Assembly: GCA_020024155.1 (NCBI GenBank)
Contig: JAHHUE010000009.1
Span: 1-37,003, forward strand
Length of the DNA: 37,003 nucleotides
Reading direction: 5' to 3'
From: Oscillospiraceae bacterium
GTDB taxonomy: Bacteria; Bacillota; Clostridia; Oscillospirales; Ruminococcaceae
In this document: positions 7,638-17,195 of the stretch, one piece after another
Layout of the letters: each line of letters begins with the position of its first letter
Position numbering within the stretch: the first letter of the stretch is position 1
Program-made: the position numbers and the translations under genes
Notes under the pieces: model-generated
Databases searched by the model: none
Told to the model about the DNA's origin: nothing
What the model saw: only the letters and a program-made list of their open reading frames with translations

Positions 7638-10600
7638 TGGTATATCGTGTTTATGTTTCTAAAAAAGAAAGTTACAACAACGAAGATAAATCTGTTTTGG
7701 CAGATTTACGCAATAACCTCGGTATAGAAAATGTAAAAAAAGTTAAAATCTATAATCGTTATGATGTTGAAAATATCGAAAAAGATGTTTTTGACAGCGC
7801 AGTAAAAAGCATTTTTTCTGAAATGCAGGTTGATGACAGATTTGACAGCATAAAAATTACTGACAGAACTTTTGCTGTTGAACTTTTGCCAGGTCAGTTT
7901 GACCAGCGTGCAGACAGCGCTCAGCAATGTGTTCAGTTTGTAACAGCAGGTGTAAGACCAACTGTTAAATATGCAAAAGTTTATAAACTTTCCGGCGATA
8001 TAACAGACGAAGAATTTGAAAAAATTAAAAAATATCTTGTAAACCCTGTTGAAGCAAGAGAAGCTTCTATGGAAAAACCAAGAACTCTTAAAGAAGAATA
8101 TCCAGTGCCAGCAAAAACACCAGTTTTTGAAGGCTTTACAGATATGACAAAGGCTGATTTTGAAGTTTTTGTAAAAGAAAACAGTCTTGCTATGGATGCT
8201 GACGACCTTGCTTTCTGTCACGATTACTTTAAAAATACAGAAAAAAGAAACCCAACTCTTACTGAAATAAAAATGATTGATACCTATTGGTCTGACCACT
8301 GCCGTCATACAACATTTATGACACAGCTTGACGATATAGTTATCGAAGATGAAAATATAAAAGCAAGTTGGGATAAATATCTTGAAATTAAAGAAGAATT
8401 ATATCCAAATAAAAATCGTCCTGTTACTCTTATGGAGCTTGCTACTATCGGTGCAAAATATCTTAAAAGAACAGGCAGACTTAAAAGCCTTGATGAAAGC
8501 GAAGAAATCAATGCTTGCAGTGTAAAAATTGATGTTTCTATTGATGACAGAAAAGAAAAATGGCTTTTGATGTTCAAAAATGAGACTCATAACCACCCAA
8601 CAGAAATTGAGCCTTTCGGTGGTGCTGCAACTTGTCTTGGCGGTGCTATCCGTGACCCACTTTCCGGCAGAAGTTATGTTTATCAGGCAATGAGAATTAC
8701 CGGCGCTGCTGACCCAACTGTTCCAGTGAGTGAAACAATTGAAGGTAAATTGCCACAGATTAAAATTTGTCAGACAGCTGCTGCTGGATATGCTTCATAC
8801 GGCAACCAGATTGGTCTTGCTGCCGGACATATTGAAGAAACTTATCATCCTGGATTTATGGCAAAAAGAATGGAAGTTGGTGCTGTTGTTGGTGCTGCTC
8901 CTGCAAAAAATGTTGTTAGAAAACAACCTAAACAAGGTGATGTTATCATCTTGCTTGGTGGTGCAACTGGTCGTGATGGATGTGGCGGTGCAACAGGGTC
9001 TTCCAAAGCTCACGATGTTTCTTCTATAAAAGAATGTGGCGCAGAAGTTCAAAAAGGTAATGCTCCAGAAGAAAGAAAAATTCAGAGATTGTTCCGTGAC
9101 GGCGAAGTTACAAGAATGATTAAGCGTTGTAACGACTTTGGCGCAGGCGGTGTTGCTGTTGCTATTGGCGAATTGGCTGACAGCCTTATTATTGACCTTG
9201 ACAAAGTGCCTAAAAAATATGAAGGTCTTACTGCAACTGAACTTGCAATCAGCGAAAGCCAAGAAAGAATGGCTGTTGTTGTTTCTGCAAGAGATGCAAA
9301 GAAATTTATTAAAGCTAGTGAAAAAGAAAATCTCTCTGCTGTTATGGTTGCAAAAGTTACAGATACAAACCGTTTGCAAATGCTTTGCGATGGCGAAATG
9401 ATTGTTGACCTTGACAGAAATTTCCTTAACAGTGCAGGTGCAACAAAATATGCTCAGGCTAAGGTTGAAAAACAAGGTCTTGTGCAAGAACCTGTTACAG
9501 AAGATGTATACGAAAAATGGGAAAAAATGATTGCAGACCTTAATGTTTGCTCTCAGCGTGGTCTTGTTGAACGCTTTGACTCCACAGTTGGCGGCGGTAC
9601 AGTTCTTATGCCTTATGGTGGTGCAAGACAGCTTACACCTGCTCAGTCTATGGCTGCTCTTATAAACAGTCCAAAAGGAGAAGTTCACACAGCATCAATC
9701 ATGGCTCACGGTTTTGACCCATATCTTGCTACACAAAGTCCATACTATTCAGCATACTATGCTACAATTCACTCTGTTGCAAAACTTATTGCAACTGGCG
9801 GCGATATTGGCAAAACATGGCTTAGTTTCCAAGAATATTTTGAAAGACTTAGAAAAGAACCGACTCGCTGGGGCAAACCACTTGCTGCACTTCTTGGTAG
9901 TATGGAAGCTCAACTTGCCCTTGGCACAGGTGCTATTGGCGGTAAAGACAGTATGTCCGGCTCTTTTGAAAATATTGATGTTCCACCATCACTTATTTCA
10001 TTTGCTTGTGGTGTGACAGAGGCAGACAATATTATCTCACCAGAATTCAAATGCGTTGGTAATTCTGTATACCTTGTTGAACCTAAAATGGCTGAAAACG
10101 GTCTTTATGATGAAGAAAGCCTTGTAAAAACTTATAAAGCTTTGCAGAAAGCTATTAAAGAAAAGAGAATTATCTCTGCTTGGGCTATCGGTTTTGGCGG
10201 TATTGCAGAAGCTGTTACAAAAATGAGTTTTGGTAACGCAATTGGTGTAAAACTTGATAACAAACTTACACAAGATGAACTTTTCAGCAAAAAATACGGT
10301 GCATTTGTTATTGAAACTGACGGTGTTCTCCGTTTTGGTAAAAAAATCGGTACTACAATAGATAAATATGCTATTATATATAACCGTAAACACATTAAAC
10401 TCAGCAAACTTGAAGAAAACTGGGAAAGCACACTTGAAGGTGTTTATCCATCAAACACATCTTTGCAGAAAGCAAAACCAGTTGAAAATATCAGCTATGA
10501 GTTTAAAGGTGAAAGAGTTTCTCCTGCAATTAAAGTTGCAACTCCAAAAGTTCTTATACCTGTATTCCCAGGTACAAACTGCGAATATGATGTTGCAAGA

Positions 10601-11341
10601 GCATTTGAACGTGCAGGTGCTGAAACTGAAATTTTTGTTGTTCGCAACCGTAAACCAGAAGAAGTTATGCAGAGTGCAAAAGATTTGGCAGAACTTATCA
10701 AAAAAGCAAACATTGTTGCTCTTCCTGGTGGTTTCTCCGGTGGTGACGAACCAGACGGAAGTGCAAAATTCATTATTTCACTTTTGAGAAATCCTCTTGT
10801 TGCTGAACAAATTACAGAACTTTTGGAAAATCGTGACGGTCTTATGACAGGTATTTGTAACGGTTTCCAAGCTCTTATCAAACTTGGGCTTGTTCCATAC
10901 GGTAAGATTGTTGAACCAAGCGCTGATATTCCAACACTTACATTCAACAGTATTGCTCGTCATCAATCCCGCCTTACACATACAAGAGTTGCTTCCAACA
11001 AATCTCCTTGGCTTATGCACCACAATGTAAATGACTTTGCAACTTCTGCAACAAGCCATGGTGAAGGCAGATTTATTGCTCCTCAGGAAGTTATTGACCA
11101 GCTTATCAAAAATGGTCAGATTGCAACACAGTATGTTGATTTGTCTGGCAATGCTACAAGTGATATTCTCTTTAACCCTAACAACTCTATGATGGCTATT
11201 GAAGGTATTACAAGCCCTGACGGCAGAGTTTTTGGTAAAATGTGTCACGATGAAAGATGGTCTGACAGAAACTACAAAAATGTTCCAAACAGTCGTGGCT
11301 TGGAAATGTTCCGTGGCGCTGTTGACTATTTCAAAAAATAA
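7637..11341 (+). CDS. purL: PurL, FGAM synthase, single-chain form with glutaminase domain
   Basis: Converts FGAR to FGAM with ATP and glutamine. 1234 residues: an N-terminal PurS-like region (about 1-120), a linker, two AIRS-like halves (FKNETHNHPTEIEPFGGAA in the first) and a C-terminal class I glutaminase (from about 970) with nucleophile Cys1074 in GICNGFQAL and His1141/Glu1143 in SHGEGRF. This fused form makes separate purS and purQ genes unnecessary, and none is present. Last gene of the operon; TAATG overlap with purD, GGAGG just upstream. Confidence 0.96.
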   Translation: MVYRVYVSKKESYNNEDKSVLADLRNNLGIENVKKVKIYNRYDVENIEKDVFDSAVKSIFSEMQVDDRFDSIKITDRTFAVELLPGQFDQRADSAQQCVQFVTAGVRPTVKYAKVYKLSGDITDEEFEKIKKYLVNPVEAREASMEKPRTLKEEYPVPAKTPVFEGFTDMTKADFEVFVKENSLAMDADDLAFCHDYFKNTEKRNPTLTEIKMIDTYWSDHCRHTTFMTQLDDIVIEDENIKASWDKYLEIKEELYPNKNRPVTLMELATIGAKYLKRTGRLKSLDESEEINACSVKIDVSIDDRKEKWLLMFKNETHNHPTEIEPFGGAATCLGGAIRDPLSGRSYVYQAMRITGAADPTVPVSETIEGKLPQIKICQTAAAGYASYGNQIGLAAGHIEETYHPGFMAKRMEVGAVVGAAPAKNVVRKQPKQGDVIILLGGATGRDGCGGATGSSKAHDVSSIKECGAEVQKGNAPEERKIQRLFRDGEVTRMIKRCNDFGAGGVAVAIGELADSLIIDLDKVPKKYEGLTATELAISESQERMAVVVSARDAKKFIKASEKENLSAVMVAKVTDTNRLQMLCDGEMIVDLDRNFLNSAGATKYAQAKVEKQGLVQEPVTEDVYEKWEKMIADLNVCSQRGLVERFDSTVGGGTVLMPYGGARQLTPAQSMAALINSPKGEVHTASIMAHGFDPYLATQSPYYSAYYATIHSVAKLIATGGDIGKTWLSFQEYFERLRKEPTRWGKPLAALLGSMEAQLALGTGAIGGKDSMSGSFENIDVPPSLISFACGVTEADNIISPEFKCVGNSVYLVEPKMAENGLYDEESLVKTYKALQKAIKEKRIISAWAIGFGGIAEAVTKMSFGNAIGVKLDNKLTQDELFSKKYGAFVIETDGVLRFGKKIGTTIDKYAIIYNRKHIKLSKLEENWESTLEGVYPSNTSLQKAKPVENISYEFKGERVSPAIKVATPKVLIPVFPGTNCEYDVARAFERAGAETEIFVVRNRKPEEVMQSAKDLAELIKKANIVALPGGFSGGDEPDGSAKFIISLLRNPLVAEQITELLENRDGLMTGICNGFQALIKLGLVPYGKIVEPSADIPTLTFNSIARHQSRLTHTRVASNKSPWLMHHNVNDFATSATSHGEGRFIAPQEVIDQLIKNGQIATQYVDLSGNATSDILFNPNNSMMAIEGITSPDGRVFGKMCHDERWSDRNYKNVPNSRGLEMFRGAVDYFKK

Positions 11342-11369
11342 AAATATCACATTATAATGTGTAAATATT

Positions 11370-11430
11370 TTCCGATTTTATCTGATTATCGTCTTTATGC
11401 TTTAATTTGATAAAATCGGAATTTTATTTT
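11370..11430 (+). terminator. Terminator of the purine operon
   Basis: Perfect 13-pair stem, TTCCGATTTTATC (11370-11382) with GATAAAATCGGAA (11409-11421), a 26-base loop, then TTTTATTTT. It starts 29 bases past the purL stop. Confidence 0.85.
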
Positions 11431-11446
11431 GACCATCATAATGGAC

Positions 11447-11481
11447 GCAAAAAAGCAGGAAACCTTGAAAAAGATTTCCTG
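11447..11481 (-). terminator. Terminator of the convergent minus-strand genes
   Basis: Stem CAGGAAA (11456-11462) with TTTCCTG (11475-11481), continued by three more pairs after one mismatch and closed by a GAAA-type loop. On the minus strand it is followed by CTTTTTTG, so it terminates transcripts from the 11606-12235 genes. Confidence 0.7.
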
Positions 11482-11605
11482 TTTGATGTATTATTGCAGA
11501 ATAGCGGTATTCAGTTTTATATTTCAAAATTGTGATAGCACTTTAAGCTGTTGCTTTTCGGAGTACTGTTTGGCAGAGAGAAACTAATGTGCGGGAGAAA
11601 CCTAT

Positions 11606-11866
11606 TCAATTCTCTTTTTCAATCTCTTGCTCAACTTTATCCAATTTGTCCAAAATGAAATCTGTAAATTTGTTTTCTACATACCCCTCTGGATACATCG
11701 CTTCCAAATCTTTTCTTACATCATTGAAGGTCTGTCGCACTTTTTTTTGCTCTTCGGGTGTCAGATCATTCCAGTTTTGGTTATTTAAATAAGTATATCT
11801 ATTCATTATAAGTAAACTCATGCCCAATATAAAAGTGACGAGAACCAAATTCTTTATTTTTTTCAT
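11606..11866 (-). CDS. Small membrane-anchored or secreted protein, unknown function
   Basis: 86 residues. MKKIKN is followed by a hydrophobic stretch (about 7-20) that looks like a signal anchor or signal peptide; there is no lipobox Cys. The rest is charged and helical, with TPEEQKKVRQTFNDVRKDLEAMYPEGYVENK and a Glu/Lys-rich end (KVEQEIEKEN). GGGG lies 7 bases before the ATG. It is 18 bases downstream of the XRE regulator gene and most likely cotranscribed with it. I do not recognise a family. Confidence 0.7.
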   Translation of the reverse strand: MKKIKNLVLVTFILGMSLLIMNRYTYLNNQNWNDLTPEEQKKVRQTFNDVRKDLEAMYPEGYVENKFTDFILDKLDKVEQEIEKEN

Positions 11867-11884
11867 TCGTTTTCCCCTTTCTTT

Positions 11885-12235
11885 TTAGGCAAGACCATAC
11901 TTTGCTAATAACCCTAATGCAGCAAAAAACAACACTGCGGTGATAGCACTTGTAGCTACAACTAAAATAATCATAATTGCTTGCCTATATTCTTTTGGAA
12001 AATTTTTCTTTTCTAGTGTAGGAACTACCATCTTATTTTCAGTACCTAATAAAATGTAATCTGTACTCACATTATAAATATGTGTTAGCTTTATTATATT
12101 GTCGATTTCTGGTTTTCCTTGTCCACTTTCCCATTTGGAAACAGCTTGCCTTGAAATCTCTAGCATATCAGCTATTTGCTCTTGGGAATATCCTGTTTTT
12201 TTTCGCAATTCTTGAAGTCTTTCTGCTATGTCCAT
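11885..12235 (-). CDS. XRE-family HTH regulator with C-terminal membrane segment
   Basis: 116 residues. The HTH is unmistakable: ERLQELRKKTGYSQEQIA then SRQAVSKWESGQGKPE (about 5-50), followed by the NVSTDYILLGTE end of the domain. A basic linker leads to a single strongly hydrophobic segment (about 88-112), so the regulator is probably tethered to the membrane with its DNA-binding end inside. ATG 12235 is chosen for its GAGGTG; longer readings start upstream without a site. Inverted repeats in the upstream DNA (12275-12294, 12310-12322) may be its own operators. What it senses is unknown. Confidence 0.88.
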   Translation of the reverse strand: MDIAERLQELRKKTGYSQEQIADMLEISRQAVSKWESGQGKPEIDNIIKLTHIYNVSTDYILLGTENKMVVPTLEKKNFPKEYRQAIMIILVVATSAITAVLFFAALGLLAKYGLA

Positions 12236-12274
12236 ATCATCACCTCTTCTGATAAAAATAATATTACAACTTGA

Positions 12275-12294
12275 TGGTTGCGTGCCACCAACCA
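12275..12294. promoter_or_regulatory. Inverted repeat TGGTTG-N8-CAACCA, candidate operator
   Basis: Perfect 6-base arms around CGTGCCAC, 40 bases upstream of the XRE regulator start, between a TTGACA on the minus strand (12307-12312) and the gene. I see no good -10 at the proper distance from that TTGACA, so the promoter itself is not resolved. Confidence 0.4.
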
Positions 12295-12309
12295 GTATGT
12301 ATTTGCTGT

Positions 12310-12322
12310 CAACTATCTGTTG
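12310..12322. promoter_or_regulatory. Imperfect palindrome CAACT-ATC-TGTTG, candidate operator
   Basis: CAAC and GTTG arms around a 5-base centre, overlapping the TTGACA element upstream of the XRE gene. Similar palindromes lie at 146-158 and 27371-27383. Confidence 0.3.
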
Positions 12323-12325
12323 CAA

Positions 12326-12641
12326 TTTAGAAAATTTGAGTTGACTTATGACTTTATGGTATATTATTACTCATTATATCATATTTTTTATGTAAATTGC
12401 CATAGATAAGTTCTCGTTTGAGTGGGTTTTATTTCAAAATTTGAAAATCAGTATTCAAGGTATACTTTGTCATAAAAATGCCGCCATCGAAAAATTTTGT
12501 GTTTGTATAATGAGTAAAATTATAGTGTATAGGTATGAACTTTTCTACTTTTTTCATTGAAAGGGATAGTTAGGACGGCTATCTTGTTTGTTACCTTATG
12601 TTTCTCTATCGAACATAGATATTACACATAGGCTTGTCACC
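12326..12641. other. Intergenic stretch without a recognisable gene
   Basis: AT-rich, no convincing ORF on either strand. It holds a TTTCAAA-A-TTTGAAA palindrome (12432-12446) and a TGACTT direct repeat near 12346. Otherwise I see nothing that can be named. Confidence 0.5.
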
Positions 12642-12670
12642 TTGATTTTTATTTTTGTGTATTATATAAT
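12642..12670 (+). promoter_or_regulatory. Promoter of the polysaccharide operon
   Basis: -35 TTGATT (12642-12647), exactly 17 bases, -10 TATAAT (12665-12670). It is 73 bases upstream of the O-acyltransferase start and the only good promoter I found for the long plus-strand operon. Confidence 0.7.
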
Positions 12671-12743
12671 AAATTGAATATTTATGTTCTAAAATAAATT
12701 ATTTTGATATACGGGAAAGGGCTTTACAAGTAGAGGTTTTTTA

Positions 12744-14201
12744 ATGTTATTTAATTCATACATATTTGTATTTTTATTCTTGCCAATGTCGCTTATTGGC
12801 TATTTTACTCTTAATAAATTTAAGAAATACTCCTTGGCAAAAATATTTCTTATAGGTATGTCATTTTGGTTTTATGGATATTTTAACCCATGGTATCTTA
12901 TCATTATGCTTGCAAGCATTATTGTGAACTATGTTTTATCCAATAAAATGCTTAAAACGGAAAATAATTCTCTGAGAAAAATAATGCTTATTGTGGGAAT
13001 TGTATTTAATATAGGTATTTTATTCTATTTTAAATATTACGACTTCTTTTTCTCAAACATAAACTCTGCTTTTGGTACGGATTTTACTATGAAAAATCTG
13101 GTTTTACCTTTGGGTATAAGCTTTTTCACCTTCCAACAGCTTTCCTATGTTATAGACAGTTATAAAAAAACAGTGCCGGTTTACAACTTCTTTGACTATT
13201 CTTTGTTTGTAACTTTCTTTCCTCAATTAGTTGCCGGCCCTATCGTTTTGCACAGTGAAATTGTTCCTCAGTTTGCCGATAAATCAAAGAAAAAACCAAT
13301 TGCAGACAATTTTGCAAAAGGTCTTATGTCGTTCAGCTTTGGTATGGCAAAAAAAGTTTTGATTGCTGATACTCTTGGCAGAATTGTAAACTGGGGTTTT
13401 AATAATATTTCAATGCTCAGTTCAACAACTGCTGTTCTTGTTATGTTCAGCTACACCTTGCAATTGTACTTTGATTTTTCCGGTTATTGCGATACTGCAA
13501 CCGGTATTGCTTATATGTTCAATATAAAATTGCCTATGAACTTTAACTCTCCGTACAGAGCTACAACTATTCTTGATTTCTGGGACAGATGGCATATTAC
13601 ACTTACAAGATTTTTCAAAAATTATGTTTATTTTCCTCTTGGCGGCAGCAAAAAAGGCAAAGTGCGTACATATATAAATGTTTTTATTGTTTTTGTTGTA
13701 AGTGGTATTTGGCACGGCGCAAACTGGACTTTTATTATTTGGGGTATGATACACGGTCTATTTAGTGTATTTACAAGAATATTTAAAAAATATATTGATA
13801 AAATACCAAAAATTATTAACTGGGTTGTTACTTTTGCGTTTGTAAATCTTGCGTGGGTTATTTTCCGTGCAAAAGATGTTACACAAGTAAGACAATTCTA
13901 CTACAAGCTTTTTAAAGAAACCACAGGACCTATTCCTGATGAACTTTTAGAGGCTTTTGCTTTGCCTGAAATAAAACTGGTTGAAAGACTCTATGGATTG
14001 CAATATCCTAATATTACTTTGTGGATTTTGCTTGCTTTTGTGGCTTTCTGTTTCTTTGCAAGCGTATTTATGAAAAACACAAATGAGAGAATAAACAAAT
14101 TTAAGCCAACTGTAATAGGCTGTATTGTAACAGCATTTTTACTTGCATATACAATTGTTTCACTTTCTGGAATAAGCACTTTCCTTTACTTTAACTTCTA
14201 A
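12744..14201 (+). CDS. MBOAT-family membrane O-acyltransferase (AlgI/DltB-like)
   Basis: 485 residues, about ten hydrophobic segments. N-terminal FLFLPMSLIGYF and FFTFQQLSYVID, then DFWDRWHITLTRFFKNY (His284) and SGIWHGANWTFIIWG (His324) are the hallmark of the AlgI branch of MBOAT transferases. His324 is the likely catalytic residue. Such proteins move acyl groups, usually acetyl, across the membrane to modify exported glycans. The next gene encodes an SGNH-like extracytoplasmic partner, as in other O-acetylation pairs, and glycan synthesis genes follow, so O-acetylation of the surface polysaccharide is the likely job. The substrate is inferred from context. Confidence 0.9.
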   Translation: MLFNSYIFVFLFLPMSLIGYFTLNKFKKYSLAKIFLIGMSFWFYGYFNPWYLIIMLASIIVNYVLSNKMLKTENNSLRKIMLIVGIVFNIGILFYFKYYDFFFSNINSAFGTDFTMKNLVLPLGISFFTFQQLSYVIDSYKKTVPVYNFFDYSLFVTFFPQLVAGPIVLHSEIVPQFADKSKKKPIADNFAKGLMSFSFGMAKKVLIADTLGRIVNWGFNNISMLSSTTAVLVMFSYTLQLYFDFSGYCDTATGIAYMFNIKLPMNFNSPYRATTILDFWDRWHITLTRFFKNYVYFPLGGSKKGKVRTYINVFIVFVVSGIWHGANWTFIIWGMIHGLFSVFTRIFKKYIDKIPKIINWVVTFAFVNLAWVIFRAKDVTQVRQFYYKLFKETTGPIPDELLEAFALPEIKLVERLYGLQYPNITLWILLAFVAFCFFASVFMKNTNERINKFKPTVIGCIVTAFLLAYTIVSLSGISTFLYFNF

Positions 14202-14212
14202 GAGGTAATTTG

Positions 14213-15280
14213 ATGAATTCTAAAAAGTTTTTAGCTATAACTCTATTTTTTACTGTGGCTTTGCTTTGTGCAGTGGCTATTCCTATAATTAAATATGACC
14301 CGTTTTTTCATTATCACGGACCAGTTGAAGGCAAAGAATATAATCTATACAACCAAAGATATATTACTGATGGTATTATAAAGTACTTTGATTATGATGC
14401 AATGATTATCGGCACATCTATGACAGATAACTTTAAAACATCTGATATGGACAGAATTTACGGAACTCACTCTATAAAAGTGCCTTTGCCTGGGGCTTCA
14501 TTTAAAGAGATAAATCAAAATATAGAAAAAGCTGTAAAATCTAATCCAAACTTGAAAATCGTTGTAAGAGCATTGGATTTTGTAAACTTTTATGCTGATA
14601 AAGACTATATGAGTTATGATAAAGATATGTATCCAACATATCTTTATGACGATAATATATTTAATGATGTTAAGTATGTTCTTGATAAAGAAGTTTTAAC
14701 AAAATCTGTTGTGGGCGATATATTGCTCTTTACCAAAGACGGAAACAAAACAACGGATTTTGATACATATTCTGCTTGGAATCATCTATATGTTTTCAGC
14801 AAAGATGCAACTCTTGCTACCTACGAAAGACCTGAAAAAATTGCTCCGATGGATACTTTTACTGAGGAATATAGAGAAACAGTATACGGAAATACTTATC
14901 AGAATATAATTCAAGTTGCAAAAGAAAATCCAGATGTTCAATTTTATTATTTCTATACTCCGTACAGTATTGCTTATTTTGACAGGGAATATCGTGAGGG
15001 CAGACTTGTGAGAAATATTGATTCTGTTGAATATGCAACTGAATTGATTTTAAATGAATGTCCTAATATTAAGCTTTACTCTTTCTTTGGGCTTACTGAC
15101 CTTATAACTAATTTGGATAACTATAAGGATGTTATTCATTACAGTGACCTTGTAAATTCTCAGATTTTAACATTTATGGATATGGAGATAGGGCTGCTTA
15201 CAAAAGAAAATTATAAAGAACATTTTGATTTTATGAGAGATTTTTATCTCAATTACGATTATGATTCAATTTTTGAATAA
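14213..15280 (+). CDS. SGNH-like extracytoplasmic partner of the O-acyltransferase
   Basis: 355 residues. One N-terminal membrane anchor (about 7-25), then an outside domain. MIIGTSMTDNF places Ser69 in a GTS block I of the AlgJ/AlgX/DltD-like SGNH type, and DVIHY gives Asp306 and His309 of the last block, so a full Ser-Asp-His set is visible. Likely completes transfer of the acyl group to the glycan outside the cell. ATG 14213 has GAGG 7 bases upstream; a TTG just before it is in frame. Only 11 bases separate it from the MBOAT gene. Family placement rests on motifs and neighbour. Confidence 0.75.
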   Translation: MNSKKFLAITLFFTVALLCAVAIPIIKYDPFFHYHGPVEGKEYNLYNQRYITDGIIKYFDYDAMIIGTSMTDNFKTSDMDRIYGTHSIKVPLPGASFKEINQNIEKAVKSNPNLKIVVRALDFVNFYADKDYMSYDKDMYPTYLYDDNIFNDVKYVLDKEVLTKSVVGDILLFTKDGNKTTDFDTYSAWNHLYVFSKDATLATYERPEKIAPMDTFTEEYRETVYGNTYQNIIQVAKENPDVQFYYFYTPYSIAYFDREYREGRLVRNIDSVEYATELILNECPNIKLYSFFGLTDLITNLDNYKDVIHYSDLVNSQILTFMDMEIGLLTKENYKEHFDFMRDFYLNYDYDSIFE

Positions 15281-15300
15281 TTGATATATAAGGTGTTATA

Positions 15301-16410
15301 ATGGACAATTTGCATAATGAAAAATTAAATACACAACCAGTGAGAGTTCTTCATTGTGTTGCCGGTGTTGCTCGTGGTGGATATGAGGCGTTTATTATGA
15401 ATGTATATCGCAATATCGACCGAAGTAAAGTTCAGTTTGATTTTTTATACAGCTTTGACGGTGTATATAAAGATGAAATTCAACAACTTGGCGGAAAATT
15501 GTATCAGATACCTTTTATTACCCAAAAAGGTCCATTTGCTTATACAAGTGCAGTAAGAAAATTTTTTAATGAGCATAATGAATATAAAATTGTTCATTCC
15601 CATATGGATAAGTTTAGTGGACTTATAATGCGTGAGGCAAAAAAAGCCGGTGTCCCAGTGAGAATTGCTCATAGCCATAATATAGCCAACGAAGGTGGAC
15701 TGGCTTTTAAAATTGTAAAAGATTATTATGGCAAAATGATTGAGCCAAACTGTACAGACCGTTTTGCTTGCAGTGCTGATGCAGCTAAATGGTTGTTTGG
15801 TAATGAAAAAACAGAAATTGTAAAAAATGGCATAGATTTATCAAAATTTATATGCAAAGATAACAGAGATAAAGATAAATTTGTAATTACTGCCGTTGGC
15901 AGATTTACTCAGCAGAAAAATCACGATTTTCTTATTGATGTATTCAATTGTGTTTGTAAAAAGAAGGATAACGCATTGCTCTATCTTGCAGGCACAGGCC
16001 ATTTGCAAGCACAGATACAGGAAAAAGTGAATAAGCTTGGGCTTAGTTCAAAAGTTGTTTTTTTAGGTGACTGTAATGATGTATCTTCTCTTATGAATAA
16101 AACAGATATTATGTGCTTGCCAAGCTTATTTGAAGGCTTGGGTATTGTATTTGTAGAGGCTCAAAGCTGTGGTGTTAAATGTGTTACAAGCACCAATGTA
16201 CCACAAGAGGCAAAAGTGAGTGATGATATTTATTATTTACCTCTTGATAAAGGTGCTGAATACTGGGCAGATTTCATTTTATCTGTTGATGTTTGCAAGA
16301 AAAATGATAATCACAAATCTGTTAGAGATTGTGGATATGATATTTTTGATACAGCAAAAAAACTTGAACAGTTTTACATTGATAAATATTCTCGAATTGG
16401 AGAGAGATGA
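15301..16410 (+). CDS. Glycosyltransferase, GT4 family (EpsF-like)
   Basis: 369 residues, GT-B fold. N-terminal VRVLHCVAGVARGGYEAFIMNVYR is the acceptor-side opening with the glycine-rich loop seen in EpsF/CapM-type enzymes. VGRFTQQKNHDFLIDVF begins the nucleotide-sugar domain, and PSLFEGLGIVFVEAQSCG is the EX7E donor-binding motif. Cytosolic, adds a sugar to a lipid-linked polysaccharide precursor; donor and acceptor cannot be told. AAGGTG precedes the ATG; the stop overlaps the start region of the next gene. Confidence 0.9.
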   Translation: MDNLHNEKLNTQPVRVLHCVAGVARGGYEAFIMNVYRNIDRSKVQFDFLYSFDGVYKDEIQQLGGKLYQIPFITQKGPFAYTSAVRKFFNEHNEYKIVHSHMDKFSGLIMREAKKAGVPVRIAHSHNIANEGGLAFKIVKDYYGKMIEPNCTDRFACSADAAKWLFGNEKTEIVKNGIDLSKFICKDNRDKDKFVITAVGRFTQQKNHDFLIDVFNCVCKKKDNALLYLAGTGHLQAQIQEKVNKLGLSSKVVFLGDCNDVSSLMNKTDIMCLPSLFEGLGIVFVEAQSCGVKCVTSTNVPQEAKVSDDIYYLPLDKGAEYWADFILSVDVCKKNDNHKSVRDCGYDIFDTAKKLEQFYIDKYSRIGER

Positions 16411-17195
16411 TGATTACAATTTTTACATCTACATATAACAGAGCATATATATTGCCAGAGCTATATCAATCATTACAAAGACAAACTTGCAGAGATTTTG
16501 AGTGGATAATTGTTGATGATGGAAGCACAGATAATACTGAGCAAATTGTCAATGAATGGATAAGTGAAAATATTTTAGATATATCTTATATAAAAGTTGA
16601 AAATGGCGGTAAACAACGCGCTATAAATATTGGTGTGCAAAAAGCTAAGGGCGAGTATTTTTGGATTGTAGACAGTGATGACTGCCTTTTGGATAACAGT
16701 GTGAAAATTGCTCAGAAATGGATTGATACTTTGCCTAAAAATGAAAAATTTGCAGGTGTTGCCGGAACTATTTCCGATAGAAGTTTTAAAATTATAGGCT
16801 CTACATTTGATGGCGAATATGTTGATGCAACAAGCCTTGAAAGAAGTAAATATAACATTACAGGCGATAAAAGCGAGATTTTTGCAACTGAGGTTTTGAG
16901 GAAATTTCCTTTTCCAAAATTTGAAAAAGAAAAATTTGTACCAGAGGCTCTTGTTTGGAACAGAATTGCTAAATCTGGATATAAACTGCGTTGGTTTAAC
17001 GAAATTATATATGTTACTGAGTATTTGCCAGATGGATACAGTAAGAATATAGATAAAATTCTTATAACTAACTGGAAAGGATATTCCCTTTATGTAAAAG
17101 AAGTTATATCTTCTCCTATGGATTTGAAAAATAAAATTTTAATCGGTGGTGCTTACTGCGTCAGAGGTATAAAAAAATTATGCGGAATATATTAA
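16410..17195 (+). CDS. Glycosyltransferase, GT2 family
   Basis: 261 residues, GT-A fold. ITIFTSTYNRAYILPELYQS and WIIVDDGSTDNTEQIV are the GT2 N terminus; FWIVDSDDCL has the DXD metal and donor site. Likely transfers one sugar in assembly of the surface glycan. Two ATGs stand in tandem (16407 and 16410); the second has the better spacing from GGAG and shares its A with the preceding TGA stop. The 3' end overlaps the next gene by 16 bases. Confidence 0.9.
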   Translation: MITIFTSTYNRAYILPELYQSLQRQTCRDFEWIIVDDGSTDNTEQIVNEWISENILDISYIKVENGGKQRAINIGVQKAKGEYFWIVDSDDCLLDNSVKIAQKWIDTLPKNEKFAGVAGTISDRSFKIIGSTFDGEYVDATSLERSKYNITGDKSEIFATEVLRKFPFPKFEKEKFVPEALVWNRIAKSGYKLRWFNEIIYVTEYLPDGYSKNIDKILITNWKGYSLYVKEVISSPMDLKNKILIGGAYCVRGIKKLCGIY

